From Thalassotalea hakodatensis (GTDB lineage Bacteria; Pseudomonadota; Gammaproteobacteria; Enterobacterales; Alteromonadaceae): 64,000 bases of DNA. Positions within the stretch are counted from its first letter, which is position 1; every line of letters begins with the position of its first letter. This document shows, in pieces, positions 26,381 to 37,204 of this stretch. The notes below the pieces were generated by a model. That model ran no database searches. It saw only the letters and a program-made list of their open reading frames with translations, and was not told the origin of the DNA. The stretch is taken from the NCBI RefSeq assembly GCF_030295995.1, contig NZ_AP027365.1:3070066-3134065 (forward strand), in the 5' to 3' direction. Both the position numbers and the translations under genes were made by a program.

Positions 26381-28354
26381 ATGAAGGAATATTCAAGATA
26401 CTTTATTCGAACTATTTACACGTTGGCATTGGTCATTTTAGTTCAGTCATGTGGTGGTAGCTCCGATGCTGATAAAGCAGCTGAGAATTATGCTATTTCT
26501 GTTGATACAAGCGTTATTAACTTTAGTAACGAATTCTTGAAGGTATCAGAAGATACCGTATCAATTACCGTTGACTATACTGGCAAAGGATTATTACTAG
26601 GTTACGCACCTGATAATCAACCGGTTGGCTGGCTTAACTTTTCTACAGAGCAATTAAGTGATAGCTCTGCAAAAATCACTGTCAAGCTTGTTAATGCCGA
26701 CAACATTTTACCTGATGAGTACAGAACAACGTTAAGAGTTTCTACTGGTGATGCTAATCAAGTGAATTTAGTGCATCACGATATCGATATATCGTTACTT
26801 ATTTGGCAATTAACCACTAATACTGATCAAATTACTTTCCAAGCGACGTTAGGCGAAGAAAATATTGATTCACAAACACTCGAAATAACAAGTGAGAGTA
26901 ACAATGCTTGGACAGCGTCGGTCGATGTTGACTGGTTAACGTTAGACAAAATTTCTGGTGAAGGTGCATCGACGATTACCTTATCAGCTGATGTAACCAC
27001 ATTCGATTCAGCTAATTTATATCAAGCTCAGTTAACATTAACTGAAACCTCTTCTGGTGATAGTAAAGTTATACCTGTAGAACTTGGTTTAGATCGTCAT
27101 TATTTATACTCAAGTCATACTGGGATAGCTTTTAGCCAAGTAGTTAATTTGGAGAAACTTAGCCAGCAAGTAAGTATTTCAACCAATAGTCCTAATACTG
27201 TTAATTGGCAAGCCACTGCTAGCGCCCCTTGGCTTACGTTGACACCTTCAAGTGATACGCTCACAGTGGCTATTAATAACAATGTTGTACTTAATGATGG
27301 TTTACACACAAGTACCGTGACAATTGCAAGCGTTGACGATAATGATGCGGTTGCTGAAACGATTAATGTGTCTTTCTATGTAAATTCAGTAAGTATCGAT
27401 AACCAAGTGATTGATAACATCAGCCTCAATAATAATAGCATTGTCACTTCAACTTATTTACCTTATGTCTATCTAGCACAAGATAACAGCTTATATACCT
27501 ATCATATTCACACAGGTGAACAAGTGAATATGTTTGCTGTTGCACCTGAAAATACCTTATTAGAGCAACTGGTCCTTTCGCCTAATGGTGAGACACTCTT
27601 AGCGATTGCTAACGAAACAGTAACCGCTGAAGACGGAACAGAAACACCAATAACGCACCGTTATAAAATTAACTTACTCGATAACACCATTAACACGTTA
27701 ACTGACAGTGATATTGAATTTGAACCGGTGAGTTTTATTACGGTATCAGGGAGAGAATTCGTGGTCACCCAAGCATTAGAGTTTGCCACCATTGATCTGA
27801 AACGCGTTTTTTGGGACAGCGAAAATGCTTTTTTCACCTCGCTTATCAAACAAGCAAATATTACTGAAACGGTTTATGCATTAGACTTACTTGATTCTTC
27901 TTTTAAACGTTATACGCTTAAAGCGAATGATTTTACCTCTCAGCAAATAAGCGCCCAGTTGAGTCATCAATATCGACCTACATTACTTGGCGACGATCAG
28001 GCAATTAGCGACTTTGTGGTCACTGATAATGAGCAAGCACTTTACACCGTTAGCCCAACCAGTGAGTGGATAAGTTTTGATGGTAACACCTATACTGACC
28101 AAGGGTTACTTCCACAAGCAGAAGGGAATACCACACTACAATTGGTTAAAACGCAAAATAATAGTGCCAACTATGTGCGATTTGATCCTAATGATGGTTT
28201 CTTGATCAACATTTATGATCAACAACAACAACTGAGTAACACCCTAATAACAGAAGGTAATCAACCGTTAAATTCAGTACTTTCTGCTGACGATACTCGC
28301 ATGTTGCTATATATCAACAGCGAAAATCAACTTGAATTAGTAAATCTACAGTAA
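26381..28354 (+). CDS. BACON-domain-like lipoprotein
   Basis: 657 residues. The N-terminal signal has a lipobox ending VILVQSC-GGSS, so it should be a lipoprotein. Two repeats look like BACON domains: NAWTASVDVDWLTLDKISGE and VNWQATASAPWLTLTPSS, each with the Trp...WL pattern followed by beta strands; an earlier one may include PVGWLNFSTEQL. The C-terminal half reads as a beta-propeller-like repeat region (YLAQDNSLYTYHIHTGEQV, VLSPNGETLLAIANE). BACON domains often bind carbohydrate or proteins in Bacteroidetes; the role here is unknown. ATG has GGGAA 6 bases upstream. It occupies the place next to recX where recA is usually found. Confidence 0.8.
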   Translation: MKEYSRYFIRTIYTLALVILVQSCGGSSDADKAAENYAISVDTSVINFSNEFLKVSEDTVSITVDYTGKGLLLGYAPDNQPVGWLNFSTEQLSDSSAKITVKLVNADNILPDEYRTTLRVSTGDANQVNLVHHDIDISLLIWQLTTNTDQITFQATLGEENIDSQTLEITSESNNAWTASVDVDWLTLDKISGEGASTITLSADVTTFDSANLYQAQLTLTETSSGDSKVIPVELGLDRHYLYSSHTGIAFSQVVNLEKLSQQVSISTNSPNTVNWQATASAPWLTLTPSSDTLTVAINNNVVLNDGLHTSTVTIASVDDNDAVAETINVSFYVNSVSIDNQVIDNISLNNNSIVTSTYLPYVYLAQDNSLYTYHIHTGEQVNMFAVAPENTLLEQLVLSPNGETLLAIANETVTAEDGTETPITHRYKINLLDNTINTLTDSDIEFEPVSFITVSGREFVVTQALEFATIDLKRVFWDSENAFFTSLIKQANITETVYALDLLDSSFKRYTLKANDFTSQQISAQLSHQYRPTLLGDDQAISDFVVTDNEQALYTVSPTSEWISFDGNTYTDQGLLPQAEGNTTLQLVKTQNNSANYVRFDPNDGFLINIYDQQQQLSNTLITEGNQPLNSVLSADDTRMLLYINSENQLELVNLQ

Positions 28355-28389
28355 CTTAAATGGGGGTTAGTTTCCCGCTAGCCCCTATT

Positions 28390-28431
28390 ATACCAATTCG
28401 CATAAATATTCGGTCATTCAGCGATTGGTAT
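28390..28431. repeat. Minimal MITE remnant
   Basis: ATACCAATTCGCATAAATA followed by TTCGGTCATTCAGCG repeats the left end of the 314-bp repeat at 34173-35772 with one base changed, then jumps directly to ATTGGTAT, the outer part of its right end. It looks like an internal deletion derivative that kept both tips. Confidence 0.7.
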
Positions 28432-28457
28432 TACTCAAGCTATCATTGCAACCTCTC

Positions 28458-28589
28458 TTAACTTCCAGCTTTCTTTATCATACAAACCTGATCACCGTAG
28501 TAATTGTTTGCATAATTGCATGTGACTAAGTGTGTTTTTTCTTTCTGATTTTCTAAGATCGTTCTTAATTGATTCATGATGTTTTTCAT
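28458..28589 (-). CDS. Small unknown protein downstream of oxyR
   Basis: 43 residues, MKNIMNQLRTILENQKEKTH continuing to a C-terminus with two cysteines (LVTCNYANNYYGDQVCMIKKAGS in full is 23 residues, here given by its Cys spacing of 11). The ATG has a consensus AAGGAG 7 bases upstream. It has no membrane helix. It lies 100 bp downstream of oxyR on the same strand. I do not recognise the family. The strong ribosome site and complete frame argue for a real gene; conservation in relatives would settle it. Confidence 0.55.
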   Translation of the reverse strand: MKNIMNQLRTILENQKEKTHLVTCNYANNYYGDQVCMIKKAGS

Positions 28590-28689
28590 AGCTATCTCCT
28601 TTTTTATTTACCTATATTATCTTCCCTTTAACTAATTCAGTAAATTTATATAAATAGAGGATGACATTCTAAAAAATCTAACTACTAGG

Positions 28690-29601
28690 TTATTGGCACT
28701 TTGCTAGTAGTTGTTCATGAAACAATGATTTCAACACGATAATTTCATTTGTTCGCACATAATTAGGACGTGTGATTAATGAAATGGTGCGGTGAGGCCC
28801 TGGCTCATTTAAATGGATAGCTCTTAATTCTGATTCTGGATAAATAAGCTGATCAAGCGCCATTTGTGGTACTAGGGTTGTACCTAGTTTTCCTGCCACC
28901 ATCTGAATAAGTGTATGTAAGCTTGCAGAATCAAAGGCTGAATCTTGTTTTTGCGATTGAAAACGGCAAGCTGCAAGTGCATGCTCTTTCAAGCAATGAC
29001 CATCTTTAAGTAACATCAGCGTTTCTAATGCTAACTCTTCACTAGTGATCTCTTGCATCTGACTTGGGCACTCATCTTTATGACTAACCCAGTAAAAGTC
29101 TTCTTGCCAGAAATCAAATTTCATTAAGCCTTCAATAGGGAACGGTAATGCTAATATCGCAGCATCAAGTTCCCCTGTACGCACCAAATCTACCAAGACA
29201 TGTGACTGTTCCTCAATAATTTTAAGTTTAAAGTTAGAGTGCTGTAGCCTTAGTTCGGGTAATACTTTTGGTAACAAATAAGGGCCAATCGTTGGAATAA
29301 CACCTATAGTCATTCCACTTGAGAACGGTTTCTTATTCACTTGCGACACTTGTAATAATTCATCAAGTTCAAGCTTAACGCGTTTCGCTTTATTAAGGAT
29401 AAGTTGACCATCATCAGTCACTAGTACTTGTTTATTATTGCGTTCAAAAATAACCACACCAATTTGTTTTTCAAGCTCGCTAATTGCAGTGCTTAACGCT
29501 GACTGTGAAACATTACATGCTTCTGCAGCCTTTTTAAAATGGAGTGTTTTCTCTACCGCTAGTGCGTAATAAAGTTGCTTTATTGAAATCATCTTGTTCA
29601 T
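28690..29601 (-). CDS. oxyR: Hydrogen peroxide-sensing LysR regulator OxyR
   Basis: 303 residues. The N-terminal LysR helix-turn-helix (HFKKAAEACNVSQSALSTAISELEK) is followed by the effector domain. The peroxide-sensing cysteines are C203 and C212 in LLKDGHCLKEHALAAC, with the same 8-residue gap as C199 and C208 of E. coli OxyR. The start is ATG at 29601 or 29592 (MISIKQL). It is divergent from ahpC, with katG beyond, which are its classic targets, so activation of both under peroxide is expected. I could not find a convincing four-part OxyR site by eye in the shared promoter region. Confidence 0.94.
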   Translation of the reverse strand: MNKMISIKQLYYALAVEKTLHFKKAAEACNVSQSALSTAISELEKQIGVVIFERNNKQVLVTDDGQLILNKAKRVKLELDELLQVSQVNKKPFSSGMTIGVIPTIGPYLLPKVLPELRLQHSNFKLKIIEEQSHVLVDLVRTGELDAAILALPFPIEGLMKFDFWQEDFYWVSHKDECPSQMQEITSEELALETLMLLKDGHCLKEHALAACRFQSQKQDSAFDSASLHTLIQMVAGKLGTTLVPQMALDQLIYPESELRAIHLNEPGPHRTISLITRPNYVRTNEIIVLKSLFHEQLLAKCQ

Positions 29602-29817
29602 TAATCAATTTAACAGAACCATATATAGATTATATTCAATTTTTAAATACATTGGGAAGCAGATAGTCTACATTTAACGTTCTATTTTTTAAAACATCAA
29701 CTTCGATACAATCAATTATAAAAAACATTATATACCGAATAATATTACCCCATCGAAAGCAAACACGCTTTTGCGTAACTAAAACGTTTACTTATTACTT
29801 ATAAAGAGGAAATAACC

Positions 29818-30381
29818 ATGGCTCAAATAGGAAAATCAATACCAGAATTTACCGCTCAAGCATTTCACAATGGCGAATTCGTTGAAGTATCAACTGAAAG
29901 CGTAAAAGGAAAATGGTCAATCTTTTTATTTTACCCTGCTGACTTTACGTTTGTATGCCCAACAGAACTTGAAGATATGGCGAATCAATATGAAGAATTA
30001 CAAAAATTAGGTGTTGAAGTATATGCAGTATCTACCGATACACACTTTTCACATAAAGCTTGGCATGACTCTTCAGATGCTATCGGTAAAATAAAATTCC
30101 CAATGATTGGCGATCAAACAGGCAATATTACTCGTGGTTTTGATGTCATGATTGAAGAAGATCACATGGCACATCGCGGTACATTCTTGGCTGATCCAGA
30201 TGGCATCATACAAGTTGCACATATTCATGCAGGGGGAATTGGCCGAAGCGCTAAAGACATGGTGCGAAATGTAAAAGCAGCTCAGTATGTTCGTGAAAAT
30301 GACGGTGAAGTATGCCCTGCCGCATGGGAACAAGGCGAAGCAACCTTAACACCGAGCTTAGATTTAGTCGGTAAAATTTAA
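29818..30381 (+). CDS. ahpC: Peroxiredoxin AhpC
   Basis: 187 residues, a typical 2-Cys peroxiredoxin that reduces H2O2 and organic peroxides. The peroxidatic Cys is in [15 protein letters not shown] and the resolving Cys in [14 protein letters not shown]. The length equals E. coli AhpC (187). No ahpF reductase gene is adjacent, so its partner must be elsewhere. The ATG has AGAGGAAA upstream. The gene is divergent from oxyR and followed by a strong terminator, so it is monocistronic. Confidence 0.96.
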   Translation: MAQIGKSIPEFTAQAFHNGEFVEVSTESVKGKWSIFLFYPADFTFVCPTELEDMANQYEELQKLGVEVYAVSTDTHFSHKAWHDSSDAIGKIKFPMIGDQTGNITRGFDVMIEEDHMAHRGTFLADPDGIIQVAHIHAGGIGRSAKDMVRNVKAAQYVRENDGEVCPAAWEQGEATLTPSLDLVGKI

Positions 30382-30393
30382 CGAATAAAGAGT

Positions 30394-30425
30394 AAAGAGG
30401 TAACTTAGTTGTTACCTCTTTTTTA
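30394..30425 (+). terminator. ahpC terminator
   Basis: AAAGAGGTAAC (30394-30404) pairs perfectly with GTTACCTCTTT (30411-30421) around a 6-base loop, followed by TTTT. Confidence 0.93.
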
Positions 30426-30555
30426 GAACAATCGATTTATTTTTCATCCAAAATAAAGTTATCAAAGCTGTTCCAATAGGTAAAAATATAACGCAACCTG
30501 CAAAGAGTTAACTATAGTAATAATGCAGTCTAATCGATTTACTTTCATAAAATGA

Positions 30556-32772
<2,217 letters not shown>

Positions 32773-32817
32773 TCTGAGCTCGGGTTAAGTAAGCTTTAAA
32801 GAGTCTTATGATACAAA

Positions 32818-32853
32818 CAAGGGTTATGCCGTTCATAAAAAACATAACCCTTG
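32818..32853. terminator. Hairpin between convergent katG and dinB
   Basis: CAAGGGTTATG (32818-32828) pairs perfectly over 11 bp with CATAACCCTTG (32843-32853). T-tracts are weak on both sides, but position between convergent genes suggests a shared terminator. Confidence 0.6.
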
Positions 32854-32935
32854 TATATCACTTTACTGTTTACTGTCTATATTACATATCAACACATGTG
32901 ACCTTAGTCTTATATTATCTTTAATATTAATGCGG

Positions 32936-34024
32936 TTAATTGGTAGGCAACGCTAATTCAAATTGATATTGCTGATTTACCTTTGGTTCAATATCTTTTA
33001 AACCAATATGAACCCCTAACAATCTAACAGGTTTCCCTTCACCTCTTGATAATGCTTCTTTTAGTAATAATATAAATGACGCTGAATCAATATCTTGATG
33101 TTGTATTTCTTTGGTAGTTTGATGAAAATCGTTAAACTTAACTTTTACACCAAGCTTACTGATCCCACGTTCAACGGTATATGATTTTGAACGTGTTAAT
33201 AACTCGGGTATTAATGACTGCAACATATAATCAGTTAATTCATCAAGCTCATTTTTATCTTTAGAGAACGTGTGTTCAACACCAACTGATTTTCTCACTC
33301 TGGTAACCTCTACCGCTCTATTATCTATGCCATGACATTTTTGCCATAAAGAAGCGCCTAATTTACCGAATGTTTTCATCAAAACAGTTTGTGAGCTTTG
33401 CCTAACATCCGCTCCCGTATGTAAGCCATGCTGTTGAAGTTTATTAAACGTGACTTTTCCAACACCAGGTATTTTATTCAGTGGCATACTTTCAATAAAC
33501 GCCATAACGCTGTCTGGCGCAATAACACATTGACCATTTGGTTTATGTTGATCTGATGCTATTTTGGCAAGAAACTTTAGTGGCGCGATACCAGCCGAGG
33601 CAGTTAACTGTAACTCATCAAAGATAACTTTTCTGATATCTTGCGCGATTAACGTTGCAGAACCGGAAAATAATGGGCAGTCAGTTACATCTAAATAGGC
33701 CTCATCGAGTGATAATGGTTCTATTTTTGATGTATAGCGTTGAAATATCTCATGAAGCCTTGAACTCGTTTCTTTATACACCGACATTCTACCCGGCACT
33801 ATTAATAATTCAGGGCATTTTCTTAACGCAACACTATTTGCCATGGCTGAACGTACGCCATACTTTCTTGCAATATAATTACACGTCGATAAAACCCCTC
33901 TGGTATTTCCAGGACCGCCAACGGCAACTGGCTTACCTTGCAGCTCAGGATTATCTCGTATTTCAACTGACACGTAAAAAGCATCCATATCTATATGGAT
34001 TATTTTACGTTTTGCATTAGGCAT
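32936..34024 (-). CDS. dinB: DNA polymerase IV
   Basis: 362 residues. A Y-family translesion polymerase: the metal-binding motif is IIHIDMDAFYVSVE and the catalytic SLDEAYLDVT motif is intact; the helix-hairpin-helix NKIPGVGKVTFNKLQQHG and little-finger domain follow. The start may be ATG at 34024 (MPNAKRKIIHIDMD) or 34039; an upstream frame to 34078 is unlikely. No clear ribosome site is seen at either. A consensus LexA box lies 50-65 bp upstream, so SOS induction is expected. Confidence 0.94.
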   Translation of the reverse strand: MPNAKRKIIHIDMDAFYVSVEIRDNPELQGKPVAVGGPGNTRGVLSTCNYIARKYGVRSAMANSVALRKCPELLIVPGRMSVYKETSSRLHEIFQRYTSKIEPLSLDEAYLDVTDCPLFSGSATLIAQDIRKVIFDELQLTASAGIAPLKFLAKIASDQHKPNGQCVIAPDSVMAFIESMPLNKIPGVGKVTFNKLQQHGLHTGADVRQSSQTVLMKTFGKLGASLWQKCHGIDNRAVEVTRVRKSVGVEHTFSKDKNELDELTDYMLQSLIPELLTRSKSYTVERGISKLGVKVKFNDFHQTTKEIQHQDIDSASFILLLKEALSRGEGKPVRLLGVHIGLKDIEPKVNQQYQFELALPTN

Positions 34025-34088
34025 AATTACGTTTGTCATACGGCATTTATATTCAAAGCGAATGAGAGACTCAAACAAGCAAAATAAA

Positions 34089-34104
34089 CTGTATATAAAA
34101 ACAG
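34089..34104. promoter_or_regulatory. LexA (SOS) box of dinB
   Basis: CTGTATATAAAAACAG fits the LexA consensus CTGT-N8-ACAG, and the outer bases (AACTGT...ACAGTA) fit as well. It lies 65 bp upstream of the dinB ATG at 34024. Confidence 0.88.
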
Positions 34105-34356
34105 TATTTCATATTTTATGGGTTATCGCAAGCTCATGGAGTGGAGCATGCTCAACAGTTGACACGTAAATGATACCAATTCGCATAAATATTCAGTCAT
34201 TCAGCGAGAGTTAAACGCTTTAGAGGCACGGCGTTGATTGCAGAGAATGGTTATTCAGGAGAACGTCTCCTGCGTTCTCTAATAAGCTACATTCTTGTAG
34301 CGTCCTTTTCAAAATCAACAACACAGGCTATGAAGCGTTTAAACTCGCCCTTTGGG

Positions 34357-35633
34357 CTGACGAATCCCCAAAAAATGACAGGCACAACATTTTATGATCT
34401 TATTAGTTCGCCAAAACAAAAATAAGAGTAAAATGCTATGCCTGAATCCTTACTTTGCCATAACTTCTTTGATAAGTCCTTATCGAATTTCAATCAAGCG
34501 AGAATGAAGACACTTAAAGCATGCTCTGAAGCACTTATAGCGTCTGATAGATTAACCTTAACAAGTTTGGGGCGTTACTTAGCTGGGCGTGCGAACATTA
34601 AGCATAAAATAAAAAGGGTTGATCGTTTTCTTAATAACGAGCATTTGTTTAACCAACAAGTTGAAATATACGCTTCGTTGGCCAAACCAATCATTAGCAA
34701 CTTGCCTTATTTAGCCATTGCAGTGGACTGGAGTGGTTGTTGTCGTTCAGATTACCACCTGCTTAGAGCGAGTTTACTCGTTGACGGCCGTTCTTTAGTG
34801 CTTTACAACATGGTTGTTGAATTAAAAGATTTTGATACGCCAGAAACCAATGCCAGATTTTTAGACAACCTCCTTCAAGTTATTGGTGAACACCGGTCCG
34901 TTTATATTTTGTCAGATGGTGGTTTTCTTACTCCTTGGTATACTAAAGTCCGTTCATTAGGATGGCACTTTATTGGCCGTCTCAGAGGCACGATGACATG
35001 TAAGTTAGAAGGTAAAAATACTTGGGAAAAACTCCCTGCCTTTCATCAGGGAGCGAGCTGTCAACCAACTCGACTTGGCAAAGCGAGGGTTACTCAACAC
35101 AGTCCAACAGCATGTGATGCATTTCTCCATTTGTACAAAGGAAAATACAAAGGACGAAAAGGGAATAGCCGTTTTACTAAAGATACTCGCATGTATCGAC
35201 GGCATGCTCATGAGCCATGGTTACTCGCAACATCAGATAATACACTCACTAGTGATCAAGTAATTAAGTTGTACAGTAAAAGGATGCAAATTGAGCAAAA
35301 CTTTCGCGATGACAAAAGCCAACAATATGGCTTTTCGTGGCGGTTTAGTAAAACACAAGGCGTAAGGCGAATGAGTGCCTTGTGCTTAATTGCATGTTTA
35401 GCCAGTCTATTACTTTGGTTTGTTGGCTTTGAAGCGGAGCAGCGCAATTGGCAAATAATGTTTCAGGCTAATACGATAAAACACCGCAGAGTTCTATCGT
35501 TTCTTACATTGGCGAAGCAAGTAATTCGGCATAGACTCCACAAAATTAAAAATCACTATCTACAGAAAAGTCGAGAAAACTTTTTAGCTTATTATCAAAT
35601 ATGTTCAGTTATATAAAAATGGGGATCCGTCAG
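34357..35633 (+). mobile_element. IS10-like insertion sequence (IS4 family), copy 2
   Basis: 1277 bp with the same ends as copy 1 (CTGACGAATCCCCA left, complement of right end CTGACGGATCCCCA). Its 9-bp target duplication is CCCTTTGGG (34348-34356 and 35634-35642). The target is itself palindromic. It is in the same orientation as copy 1, with about 12.9 kb between them, and differs from it by two bases that I can see. Confidence 0.95.
34438..35616 (+). CDS. IS4-family (IS10-like) transposase
   Basis: 392 residues, identical in protein sequence to the transposase at 20305-21483; the only visible coding difference is a synonymous Gly codon (GGG here at 34587, GGA there). The catalytic D97, D160 and E286 are intact. 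The gene is complete inside an element with intact ends, so it is probably functional. Confidence 0.95.
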   Translation: MPESLLCHNFFDKSLSNFNQARMKTLKACSEALIASDRLTLTSLGRYLAGRANIKHKIKRVDRFLNNEHLFNQQVEIYASLAKPIISNLPYLAIAVDWSGCCRSDYHLLRASLLVDGRSLVLYNMVVELKDFDTPETNARFLDNLLQVIGEHRSVYILSDGGFLTPWYTKVRSLGWHFIGRLRGTMTCKLEGKNTWEKLPAFHQGASCQPTRLGKARVTQHSPTACDAFLHLYKGKYKGRKGNSRFTKDTRMYRRHAHEPWLLATSDNTLTSDQVIKLYSKRMQIEQNFRDDKSQQYGFSWRFSKTQGVRRMSALCLIACLASLLLWFVGFEAEQRNWQIMFQANTIKHRRVLSFLTLAKQVIRHRLHKIKNHYLQKSRENFLAYYQICSVI

Positions 35634-35794
35634 CCCTTTGGGAGCGTGTTAGAGGCGCGATAATTGCGCAAAACGTGTTTGATGTAGAAACAACTATATC
35701 TGCACACGTTTCGTTTATTCTCCCACCTCTGACATCGCTCTGAACTGACTTAATCTTTATGCGAATTGGTATGAATTGAGTTATGAAACTAAAA

Positions 35795-35827
35795 GGAAAA
35801 AAATAGCGGCTTTCAGCCGCTATTTTT
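35795..35827 (-). terminator. Terminator of the nqr-apbE-nqrM locus
   Basis: AATAGCGGC (35802-35810) pairs perfectly with GCCGCTATT (35816-35824) around a 5-base loop; on the minus strand it is followed by a T-run. It touches the nqrM stop codon. A T-run on the other side allows it to work in both directions. Confidence 0.88.
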
Positions 35828-36050
35828 ATATATTTTTGATATCTATTTTATGTTCTGCTTTGATAGCAGCTTTACGCTCTTTCTCTTGACGTTTTTCACA
35901 AGGATCATCACAATCACATGCTTTATCGATACCTAGGGTACCCAGGCCCCCACAACTACCTGCAAGTGACTTTTGCTGAAAAATATAGCCTACAGCCATT
36001 GCTACAACTATCAGTAGAAAAAAGCCAAAGGTCACTAAAAATATTGCCAT
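35826..36050 (-). CDS. nqrM: Na+-NQR maturation protein NqrM
   Basis: 74 residues. One N-terminal membrane helix (FLVTFGFFLLIVVAMAVGYIF) precedes the Cys-rich tail KSLAGSCGGLG...GIDKACDCDDPC, the NqrM (DUF539) signature with four Cys. NqrM is needed to deliver the iron centre held between NqrD and NqrE. It follows apbE by 27 bp and ends the locus at a terminator, the same order as in Vibrio. Confidence 0.94.
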   Translation of the reverse strand: MAIFLVTFGFFLLIVVAMAVGYIFQQKSLAGSCGGLGTLGIDKACDCDDPCEKRQEKERKAAIKAEHKIDIKNI

Positions 36051-36077
36051 TATTACAGCCCTTATATTCAGCCATTA

Positions 36078-37115
36078 CTATTTCAAATACGGCATAAATT
36101 CTACCGTAATTTGCTCGATAAAGCCATTTTCTGATTTGCTGATCAAGTAAGCAGCTATCTGATGTGTTTCTGCAAACTCAAACGCTTTTTCAGGACCCAT
36201 TAACATCATGGCGGTAGATAGACCGTCAGCTGTCATTGAAGATGGATGAATTACCGTCACTGACACTAGAGTATGATTTATCGGTTTACCTGTATCAGGA
36301 TCAATAATATGAGAAAAACGTTGACCCTCTTCTTCAAAATATTTTCGATAGTCTCCTGATGTCGCAATCGCATTATCTTTTGGAATGATAATTTGATGCA
36401 CAGCTCGCTCAGTTGTGACTGGTTTTTCTATCGCAACCGACCATAATTCACCAGTATGTTTAAAACCTTTTGCACGTAATTCCCCCCCTATTTCTACAAG
36501 GTAATTATGAGCACCAACTTCATCTAAATATTCAGCCACTAAGTCAACTGCATACCCCTTGGCAATGGTTGATAGATCAACGTAAAGATCAGGAATACGC
36601 TTTGCGAGCATATTGCCTTCAAGTGTTAAGTTATCAATACCAATACGGGCTTTTGCCTGTGCTATTTCATCTTGTGTTGGCGCTTTTTCTGGACGACCTT
36701 CAGGTCCAAAACCCCATAAATTTATAAGCGGGCCAATCGTTACATCGAGTTTACCTTCACTTAAGTGGCCCAAACGAATAGACTCTGCTAGTACACGCCT
36801 TAAACCTTCAGATATTTCGACTGGCTCCATTGAGTTATGGCTGTTGAATTTCGAAAGCTCTGAATCTGAGATCCAGTTAGACATATCTTGATTCAGTTGC
36901 TTTAAAATTTGTTCAACGTTTTCATGTATCACGTTTTCATCCGGAATCGACTGGTTCTGTTCTGCTGATTGATCAATATATTTAATATTATAAGAGACCG
37001 TTCCCATCGTGATGCCTTGCAGGTGTATCTGCTCTTTCTCTAACTCATTACTTGGATAACAACCTGCAAGCATTATCAAGGCTAAAAAAACGGTACCGTA
37101 TAAAAATTTATTCAT
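36078..37115 (-). CDS. apbE: FAD:protein FMN transferase ApbE
   Basis: 345 residues, a periplasmic lipoprotein with lipobox LAGC (Cys 19). ApbE attaches FMN by a phosphodiester bond to Thr in S(G)AT motifs, here those of NqrB and NqrC. Conserved parts are GTVSYNIKY, GPLINLWGFGPEG, DLSTIAKGYAVD, VEIGGELRAKG and the substrate site SVTVIHPSSMTADGLSTAMM. It lies 90 bp after nqrF, separated by a hairpin that may dampen readthrough, and before nqrM. Confidence 0.95.
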   Translation of the reverse strand: MNKFLYGTVFLALIMLAGCYPSNELEKEQIHLQGITMGTVSYNIKYIDQSAEQNQSIPDENVIHENVEQILKQLNQDMSNWISDSELSKFNSHNSMEPVEISEGLRRVLAESIRLGHLSEGKLDVTIGPLINLWGFGPEGRPEKAPTQDEIAQAKARIGIDNLTLEGNMLAKRIPDLYVDLSTIAKGYAVDLVAEYLDEVGAHNYLVEIGGELRAKGFKHTGELWSVAIEKPVTTERAVHQIIIPKDNAIATSGDYRKYFEEEGQRFSHIIDPDTGKPINHTLVSVTVIHPSSMTADGLSTAMMLMGPEKAFEFAETHQIAAYLISKSENGFIEQITVEFMPYLK

Positions 37116-37153
37116 GTTAATAGTCCTATTAACCTTCTTTACTCTATGTAAAC

Positions 37154-37179
37154 AAAAAGGCAGCCGAAGCTACCTTTTT
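37154..37179 (-). terminator. Hairpin between nqrF and apbE
   Basis: AAAAAGGCAGC and GCTACCTTTTT form a stem with one mismatch and a short loop, with T-runs on either strand. It may partly terminate nqrABCDEF before apbE-nqrM. Confidence 0.6.
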
Positions 37180-37204
37180 AAACTAACCATAAGATGATCT
37201 AAGG

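Larger units (their letters stand above)
34173..35772. repeat. MITE-like repeat interrupted by the IS
   Basis: Without the IS and one 9-bp duplication this repeat is 314 bp. Its ends are inverted: ATACCAATTCGCATAAA on both strands, with similarity continuing as TATTCAGTCA versus GATTAAGTCA. The interior (34207-34356 and 35643-35740) has no transposase and several short palindromes. If the outer TA pairs are target duplications, it would be a Tc1/IS630-type MITE. A 42-bp deletion form lies at 28390-28431. Confidence 0.7.

Noticed and set aside
29602..29817. OxyR binding site between oxyR and ahpC
   Set aside because: ATAG and CTAT fragments occur, but I could not align them to the four-part ATAG-N7-CTAT-N7-ATAG-N7-CTAT spacing. 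Regulation is inferred from gene order only.
34234..34425. 63-codon frame starting IAENGYSGERLLRSL
   Set aside because: It begins in the MITE-like repeat and runs across the IS left end, so it is an insertion artefact. With the IS removed, the frame stops after about 47 codons.
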